A DNA stretch of 64,000 nucleotides from Arthrobacter sp. SLBN-83 (lineage in GTDB: Bacteria > Actinomycetota > Actinomycetes > Actinomycetales > Micrococcaceae), in NCBI RefSeq assembly GCF_006715285.1, contig NZ_VFMX01000001.1:1798001-1862000 (forward strand), given 5' to 3'. The notes beneath the pieces were generated by a model. That model did no database searches. It was not told the origin of the DNA and saw only the letters and a program-made list of their open reading frames with translations. This document shows, piece after piece, positions 57,913 through 64,000 of this stretch (the stretch's first letter is position 1; the number at the start of each line of letters is the position of its first letter). The translations under genes and the position numbers were made by a program.

Positions 57913-59098
57913 GGAGGTCCTCCTTGGTACTTGCGGCGGCGGGCCTGTTGGCCGCCAGCCCCGCACTGATTTGGGTGCCCAGCTGCTCCAGCAGCGGTCC
58001 AGCCTCTGCTATGCACCTGTTTACATCGGTTTCGAGCGCCGTCAAAGCGTAGACGTCCTCGAATCCGGCGGCCGCCGCCTGGCCCTGGTCCAGGGTGGTC
58101 CGGCCGCAGACGGCGATGACCGGAACACCCTGCGCCGCCGCCGACCGGGCAACACCCATGGGTGTTTTGCCCAGCAGGCTTTGTTCGTCCAGGCTGCCTT
58201 CTCCGGTGATCACCAGGTCCGCGCCGCCAAGGCGTTCAGCCAGACCGGTGAATTCCAGGACGACGTCGATGCCCGGCCGCCGCGTTGCGGCCAGTGCGGC
58301 GATGGCGGCGTAACCTACGCCGCCGGCCGCCCCAGCTCCGGGAGCCTCGGCGGCCTTGATGGCGCGGAATCCGATTTCCCTGGCCAGGACTTCGACAAAC
58401 CTGGCCAGGGCGGCGTCGAGCATGCCGACGTCTTGGAGTGTGGCGCCCTTTTGCGGACCGAACACCGCCGCGGCGCCTTGCGCGCCCAGCAGCGGGTTGT
58501 CCACATCGGATGCCAGCACAAATCGTGTGTCCACGAGGCGGGGTTCGAAGTCCGTGAAGTCGATGCTGTGCAGGTTCGCCAGCGCAGCCCCGCCCCGTGG
58601 GAGTTCGTTGTTCCTGTTGTCCAGGAACCTGGCGCCGAGCCCCTGCAGGAGCCCGGCACCGCCGTCGGTACTGGCACTGCCGCCCACGCCGAGCACGATC
58701 CTCCGGCAGCCGGCGTCGAGCGCTGCGCGGATGAGCTGGCCGGTTCCCAGGCTGCTGGCGGTGGTGGCCTCAGCAGGGGTGGGCCGTCCGCCCTTCTGGA
58801 CGCTTGGCACCAGGGCAAGCCCTGAGGCAGCAGCCATTTCAATGACTGCCTCGTGCCCGCGTACCGCGTAGTCCGCCTCCACCGGCTGTCCGGTGGGGCC
58901 GCTCACGGTTGCCGTGCGGCGGGTGAAACCGGAGCCGACGGCGGCATCGAGGGTTCCCTCGCCGCCGTCGGCCACCGGTATCCGGACCACCTCAAGGTTT
59001 CCGCCGGCGCCGCGCTGCAGGCCCCTTTCCAGGTGGCTGCACACCTCCGGGGCGGACAGCGATCCCTTGAACTTGTCCGGGGCAATAACCACGCGCAT
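57905..59098 (-). CDS. glxK: Glycerate kinase (GlxK family)
   Basis: A 397-residue type 2 glycerate kinase. [17 protein letters not shown] is the N-terminal signature, [33 protein letters not shown] and [21 protein letters not shown] follow. It phosphorylates D-glycerate, the end product of the tartronate semialdehyde branch, to 2- or 3-phosphoglycerate. ATG 59098 lies two bases past the gcl stop, so translation is coupled. Confidence 0.93.
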   Translation of the reverse strand: MRVVIAPDKFKGSLSAPEVCSHLERGLQRGAGGNLEVVRIPVADGGEGTLDAAVGSGFTRRTATVSGPTGQPVEADYAVRGHEAVIEMAAASGLALVPSVQKGGRPTPAEATTASSLGTGQLIRAALDAGCRRIVLGVGGSASTDGGAGLLQGLGARFLDNRNNELPRGGAALANLHSIDFTDFEPRLVDTRFVLASDVDNPLLGAQGAAAVFGPQKGATLQDVGMLDAALARFVEVLAREIGFRAIKAAEAPGAGAAGGVGYAAIAALAATRRPGIDVVLEFTGLAERLGGADLVITGEGSLDEQSLLGKTPMGVARSAAAQGVPVIAVCGRTTLDQGQAAAAGFEDVYALTALETDVNRCIAEAGPLLEQLGTQISAGLAANRPAAASTKEDLRV

Positions 59099-59100
59099 GG

Positions 59101-60891
<1,791 letters not shown>

Positions 60892-60922
60892 GGGGTGCTC
60901 CTTGAAAGCTTGTGGTTTGGCC

Positions 60923-60945
60923 CGGTGGTTGAGCCTGTCGAAACC
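60923..60945. repeat. REP-like palindromic element
   Basis: The 23-bp segment contains GGTTGAGCCTGTCGAAACC, with GGTT...AACC ends. I recall this sequence as a common dispersed repeat in Arthrobacter and related genomes; only this copy is in the window. Confidence 0.6.
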
Positions 60946-60998
60946 TGTTTTTGGGTGTGCTGAAGGAAGGCCCGGCGGTCGCGGGGCACTTTGGGGGT

Positions 60999-61027
60999 GG
61001 CCGCCGTCGTAATGGACGACGGCGGCC
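60999..61027 (-). terminator. Hairpin between glxR and gcl
   Basis: GGCCGCCGTCGT (60999-61010) pairs with ACGACGGCGGCC (61016-61027) around a 5-nt loop. No T-run follows on the minus strand, so it may be a processing or stability element that sets unequal glxR and gcl levels. Confidence 0.55.
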
Positions 61028-61069
61028 GGTGTGTCCGTGTCGAATTGCCCCGTTTTGGCGGGGCTGCTC

Positions 61070-61948
61070 CTACTTCCTGCCGGAGAGCTGGAGGACCTGC
61101 TTGAAGAGTCCGGAGTGGTCCAGTGCGCCGTCGCCCTGGTTGACGGTGGCGGCGACGAGCTGTGCGACGACGGCGCCGAGCGGGATGGCGACGTTGGCTT
61201 CTCGGGCGGCGGAGGTGACGATGCCAAGGTCCTTGTGGTGCAGGGCCAGGCGGAAGCCGGGGTCGAAGTTGCGGTCCAGCATCTTCTGGCCCTTCTGGTC
61301 CAGGACCTTGGAGCCGGCCAGGCCGCCGCCAAGGACCTTGAGGGCGGCGTCGGTGTCCACGCCATAGGCCTCGAGGAAGGCGATGGCTTCGCCGAGGACC
61401 TCGATGTTGACGGCGACGATCAGCTGGTTTGCAGCCTTGACCGTCTGGCCGGAGCCGGAGGGACCAACGTGGACGATGGTCTTGCCGACAGCGTTCAGGA
61501 CGTCCTGGGCGTCGTCGAAGTCTGCCTTGTCGCCGCCCACCATGATGGACAGAACGGCGTCGATGGCGCCCTGTTCGCCGCCGGAAACCGGGGCGTCGAG
61601 GGGGCGGAGGCCGGCTTCGCGGGCTTCTGCTGCCAGGCGGACCGCGACGTCGGGGCGGATGCTGGAAGCATCGATCCACAGGGCGCCCTGCTTGGCGTTG
61701 GCGAAGACGCCGTCCTTGCCGCTGACTACGCCCTCGACGTCGGGGGAGTCCGGCACCATGGTGATGACGACGTCGGCATCCTTGACCGCGTCAGCGATGC
61801 TCGCGGCGCCCTTGCCGCCTTCGGAGACCAGCTTGTCGATCTTGTCCTGGCTGCGGTTGAAGCCGGTGACGGTGTGGCCGGCCTTGACCAGGTTGATGGC
61901 CATGGGCAGGCCCATGATTCCGAGTCCGATGACTGCAACGTTGCTCAT
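61070..61948 (-). CDS. glxR: 2-hydroxy-3-oxopropionate (tartronate semialdehyde) reductase
   Basis: A 292-residue beta-hydroxyacid dehydrogenase. [30 protein letters not shown] is the NAD(P) fold. [22 protein letters not shown] is the substrate motif and [16 protein letters not shown] has the catalytic Lys. [11 protein letters not shown] is the C-terminal mark. It reduces tartronate semialdehyde to D-glycerate. ATG 61948 with AGAAAGAGAACC upstream; 50 nt after hyi. Confidence 0.94.
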   Translation of the reverse strand: MSNVAVIGLGIMGLPMAINLVKAGHTVTGFNRSQDKIDKLVSEGGKGAASIADAVKDADVVITMVPDSPDVEGVVSGKDGVFANAKQGALWIDASSIRPDVAVRLAAEAREAGLRPLDAPVSGGEQGAIDAVLSIMVGGDKADFDDAQDVLNAVGKTIVHVGPSGSGQTVKAANQLIVAVNIEVLGEAIAFLEAYGVDTDAALKVLGGGLAGSKVLDQKGQKMLDRNFDPGFRLALHHKDLGIVTSAAREANVAIPLGAVVAQLVAATVNQGDGALDHSGLFKQVLQLSGRK

Positions 61949-61998
61949 GATGGTTCTCTTTCTGAAGTCTTTATGGTCTTGCCGGTGTGGGGTGATGG

Positions 61999-62799
61999 TC
62001 AGCGTGCGACGCGTTCGCGGATGGCCCAGCTGAAGGCCGTTTCCTGCGGTTCCTTGTATTCGAGGCCGATGTAGCCTTCGTAGCCGAGTTCGCGGCTGCG
62101 GGCGATCCATTCGCCGAGCGGGAGGGTTCCGGTGCCGGGGGCGCCGCGGCCCGGGTTGTCCGCAATCTGGATGTGGCCGAAGTCCTTGGCGTGGTTCTCG
62201 ATGACGGCCTGGACATCGTCGCCGTTGACTGCCAGGTGGTAGAAGTCGGCGAGGAGCTTGATGTTCTCGATGCCGGCCTCTTCCTTGACGCGGGCGATGA
62301 CCTTGAGTGCGTCGTCGGCGGTGAGGAGCGGGTACTTGGGTGCGCCGCTGACGGGTTCGAGGAGGACGGTGCCGCCGATGCGGGCGATGCCTTCGGCTGC
62401 TGCCGCCAGGTTCTTGACGGCGAGTTCATCCTGCTCTTCCGGAGTGAATTCGTCCTGCCGGTTGCCGTAGAGGGCGTTGAAGGCCTTGCAGCCCAGGCGC
62501 TCGCCGATGCCGGCCACGACGTCGATGTTGTCCTTGAACTCCGAGCAGCGTCCCTTCCAGGAGACCAGGCCGCGGTCGCCGCCGGGCATGTTGCCGGCGT
62601 TGAAGTTCAGGCCTGTGAGCTGTACGCCGGCGTCCTTGATGGCTTTCTCGAACTTGGTGATCTCGCTGTCCGCCGGGACGGACGTCTCGAAGGGCCACCA
62701 GAATTCAACAGCGTCGAAGCCTGCTGCCTTTGCGGCGGCGGGGCGCTCGAGCAAGGGCAGCTCCGTGAGGAGGATGGAGCAGTTCACTGTGTACGTCAT
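61999..62799 (-). CDS. hyi: Hydroxypyruvate isomerase
   Basis: A 266-residue TIM barrel. VNCSILLTELPLLERPAAAKAAGFDAVEFWWPF is the Hyi signature. NFNAGNMPGGDRG, LLEPVSGAPKYPL (metal Glu), LLADFYHLAVNGDD (metal Asp/His) and GYIGLEYKEPQET (metal Glu) follow. It interconverts hydroxypyruvate and tartronate semialdehyde. First gene of hyi-glxR-gcl-glxK-allB, behind a promoter with tandem IclR-type operators. Confidence 0.94.
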   Translation of the reverse strand: MTYTVNCSILLTELPLLERPAAAKAAGFDAVEFWWPFETSVPADSEITKFEKAIKDAGVQLTGLNFNAGNMPGGDRGLVSWKGRCSEFKDNIDVVAGIGERLGCKAFNALYGNRQDEFTPEEQDELAVKNLAAAAEGIARIGGTVLLEPVSGAPKYPLLTADDALKVIARVKEEAGIENIKLLADFYHLAVNGDDVQAVIENHAKDFGHIQIADNPGRGAPGTGTLPLGEWIARSRELGYEGYIGLEYKEPQETAFSWAIRERVAR

Positions 62800-62862
62800 C
62801 GTAGGTCCTTCCGAGGGAGGGGCTTTGATCTATCTTCCCGCGCTTCACGGCCTCTTCACCGT

Positions 62863-62928
62863 TTCCGCTTTGTGGAATTTAGATTCTGCTTTATGAAAAG
62901 TGTAGGGAAGGTGGGGTGGGGTAGTCAA
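62863..62928 (-). promoter_or_regulatory. hyi-allB promoter with tandem IclR-type operators
   Basis: Minus strand: TTGACT (62928-62923), an 18-nt spacer, TACACT (62904-62899). Directly downstream come TTTCATAAAGCAGAA (62898-62884) and TTCCACAAAGCGGAA (62877-62863), centres 21 bp apart, two helical turns. They share 11 of 15 positions with the copy before uraD. Confidence 0.72.
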
Positions 62929-62993
62929 GACCGGGCGCGGGCACCAGACTGGGAGGAGGTAACCCCCTGCTGCGGGAGTGGATTGGAGCGATC

Positions 62994-63887
62994 ATGACCG
63001 GCGCCCGCCTCCGTCTTCTGGCCTGGCTCGTTGCTTTGGCCGGGTTCCTTGCAGCATGCACATCGGGCGTGCAGCTTCAGGATGCGGCGACTGCTCCCGC
63101 TTCGCCGGGTGCTGCTTCCGCGGACGCTTCTGCATACTCTTCGGCCGGCCCCAGCGCGGCCGGCACCGCCCTGGCACCTCCGCCGGCTCCCATCCCGACG
63201 GCGGCTCCATCGGCCGTCCCGGCGCCCGCCGTCCCCACGGAGCCGGCGCCAGGTCCGGCCGCGGCTCCCGCCCCGGCCCCGGTGCCCCAGCCTTTCGCCC
63301 TCAACCTGTACCGGGAGGGGGACTTCGTGCCGCAGTACACCTTCGATTGGTGCGTGGCCGCCAGCATCCAGATGGCGCACAATCTCATCGACGACACCGG
63401 CGGCGGAACCTGGGCTGACCGGAGCCAGCAGAACGAACTTTGGGAGATGGCCCGTGCCCGCTCGTCCGATTCGTTTAATGGCGCCAACCCGTTCGGCTGG
63501 GCGCAGGTGCTGGCCTTGTCTGGAATGGGGCCGTACGGCGTCGTAAGCGTTCCCGATTATCAGGAAGCATTGCGGACTGCGGCGCGTGCCATCACCGAAA
63601 CGGGGCGTCCCGTCGGCCTGGTGATGTGGAGCGGCCGCCATGCCTGGGTGATGAGCGGCTTCGAGTCGGTGGGGGATCCCCGCCAGTTCCCGGACTTCTC
63701 GATGACCGGCATCCATGTCCTTGATCCCTTGTATCCCTATGGGAGCCAGCAGTGGGGGCCGTCGCCCGCGCCAAACGCGCTGCTGACTCCGGAGCAGCTG
63801 GCTACCCAGTTCGTGGTCCGCGAGCCGCGACGGTGGAGCAGCAGCCTACCTGCCGGCTACCTGCTGGTGCTGCCGCAGGCCGGGTGA
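62994..63887 (+). CDS. Secreted C39-like (papain-fold) lipoprotein
   Basis: A 297-residue lipoprotein: signal peptide with lipobox LAAC (Cys-22), an Ala/Pro-rich spacer to residue ~100, then a cysteine-peptidase-like domain. Candidate catalytic residues are Cys-120 in FDWCVAASIQMAHNLI, His-216 in SGRHAWVMSGFE and Asp-244 in HVLDPLYP. This Cys-His-Asp order fits peptidase C39-like or papain-like folds. It should sit outside the membrane; the substrate is unknown. It has a weak ribosome site (GGAGCGATC). It is divergent from hyi and has no clear partner. Confidence 0.75.
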   Translation: MTGARLRLLAWLVALAGFLAACTSGVQLQDAATAPASPGAASADASAYSSAGPSAAGTALAPPPAPIPTAAPSAVPAPAVPTEPAPGPAAAPAPAPVPQPFALNLYREGDFVPQYTFDWCVAASIQMAHNLIDDTGGGTWADRSQQNELWEMARARSSDSFNGANPFGWAQVLALSGMGPYGVVSVPDYQEALRTAARAITETGRPVGLVMWSGRHAWVMSGFESVGDPRQFPDFSMTGIHVLDPLYPYGSQQWGPSPAPNALLTPEQLATQFVVREPRRWSSSLPAGYLLVLPQAG

Positions 63888-63965
63888 CCTGGGTGCACGC
63901 CTTGCCGGGCATCAGGGAACCCCATCGGGGCCGATAGCCTAGGGCCACAGGTGGGTGGGAGACCG

Positions 63966-64000
63966 GTGGGCAGCAGGACTATCGGCATCGGGCCACGCTT
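63966..64000 (+). CDS. Possible start of a further gene (partial)
   Basis: GTG 63966 with GGGTGGGAG just upstream opens a frame (VGSRTIGIGPR) that runs off the window. A TAGCCT -10-like box lies about 25 nt upstream. Too little is visible to assign it. Confidence 0.3.
   Translation, partial: MGSRTIGIGPR

Overview
The window is a chromosomal segment of a high-GC actinobacterium, most likely Arthrobacter or Pseudarthrobacter (Micrococcaceae). The evidence is very high third-position GC, a mycothiol-type formaldehyde dehydrogenase, a DUF3073 protein, an HspR-type HAIR box in front of clpB, and two proteins that closely resemble Arthrobacter dimethylglycine oxidase. No phage, plasmid, IS, CRISPR or tRNA/rRNA gene was recognised.

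Layout. 0-5 kb: trmB, a small membrane protein, two MFS exporters and a methyltransferase. 5.2-7.4 kb: a DEAD-box helicase behind a long, apparently structured 5' leader. 7.5-16.2 kb: mixed housekeeping genes (YraQ-type permease, MBL hydrolase, ABM monooxygenase, aldo/keto reductase, P-loop kinase, a two-gene SMR exporter, HutD, trpF, YccF, VOC, ComB, DUF4031-HD). 16.3-19.5 kb: a compact molybdate operon (HTH-TOBE regulator, modA, modB, modC). 19.6-28.6 kb: clpB, small proteins, a hydrolase, a VOC protein, and purF-purM.

28.7-46.4 kb is the most coherent block, a glycine-betaine / one-carbon island. It has a mycothiol-dependent formaldehyde dehydrogenase with an MBL hydrolase, the GbcA/GbcB Rieske betaine demethylase, a second formaldehyde dehydrogenase (FdhA type), two dimethylglycine-oxidase paralogues, a transporter, and the operon purU-dmg-fchA-folD next to a GntR/FCD regulator. 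Betaine is demethylated to dimethylglycine with release of formaldehyde. The dimethylglycine oxidases pass methyl carbons to tetrahydrofolate. FolD, FchA and PurU then turn methylene-THF into formate and free THF. Six promoters in this block share one architecture: TTGAC, a 17-nt spacer with (T/C)GTG always at spacer positions 6-9, and a CA- or TA-starting -10 box. Two further operator families lie on top: TGTTGCATA..GTTG (transport and demethylation genes) and TGATATAT (formaldehyde and C1 genes).

46.4-48.1 kb carries uraD-uraH-iclR (urate to allantoin). 56.6-62.8 kb carries hyi-glxR-gcl-glxK-allB (allantoin hydrolysis and glyoxylate use). Both operons have tandem copies of the same 15-bp operator (TTYCAYRAWGCRGAA), so the IclR protein is probably an AllR-like regulator of both. 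Between them, 48.3-52.1 kb is a four-gene module in which a partner-switching cascade (REC-PP2C phosphatase, STAS protein, HATPase kinase) is translationally coupled to a cellulose-synthase-like glycosyltransferase with an unusual internal helical insertion. Small orphan genes, an MFS exporter, a peroxiredoxin and an orphan winged-helix protein fill 52.3-56.6 kb. The window ends with a secreted C39-like lipoprotein.
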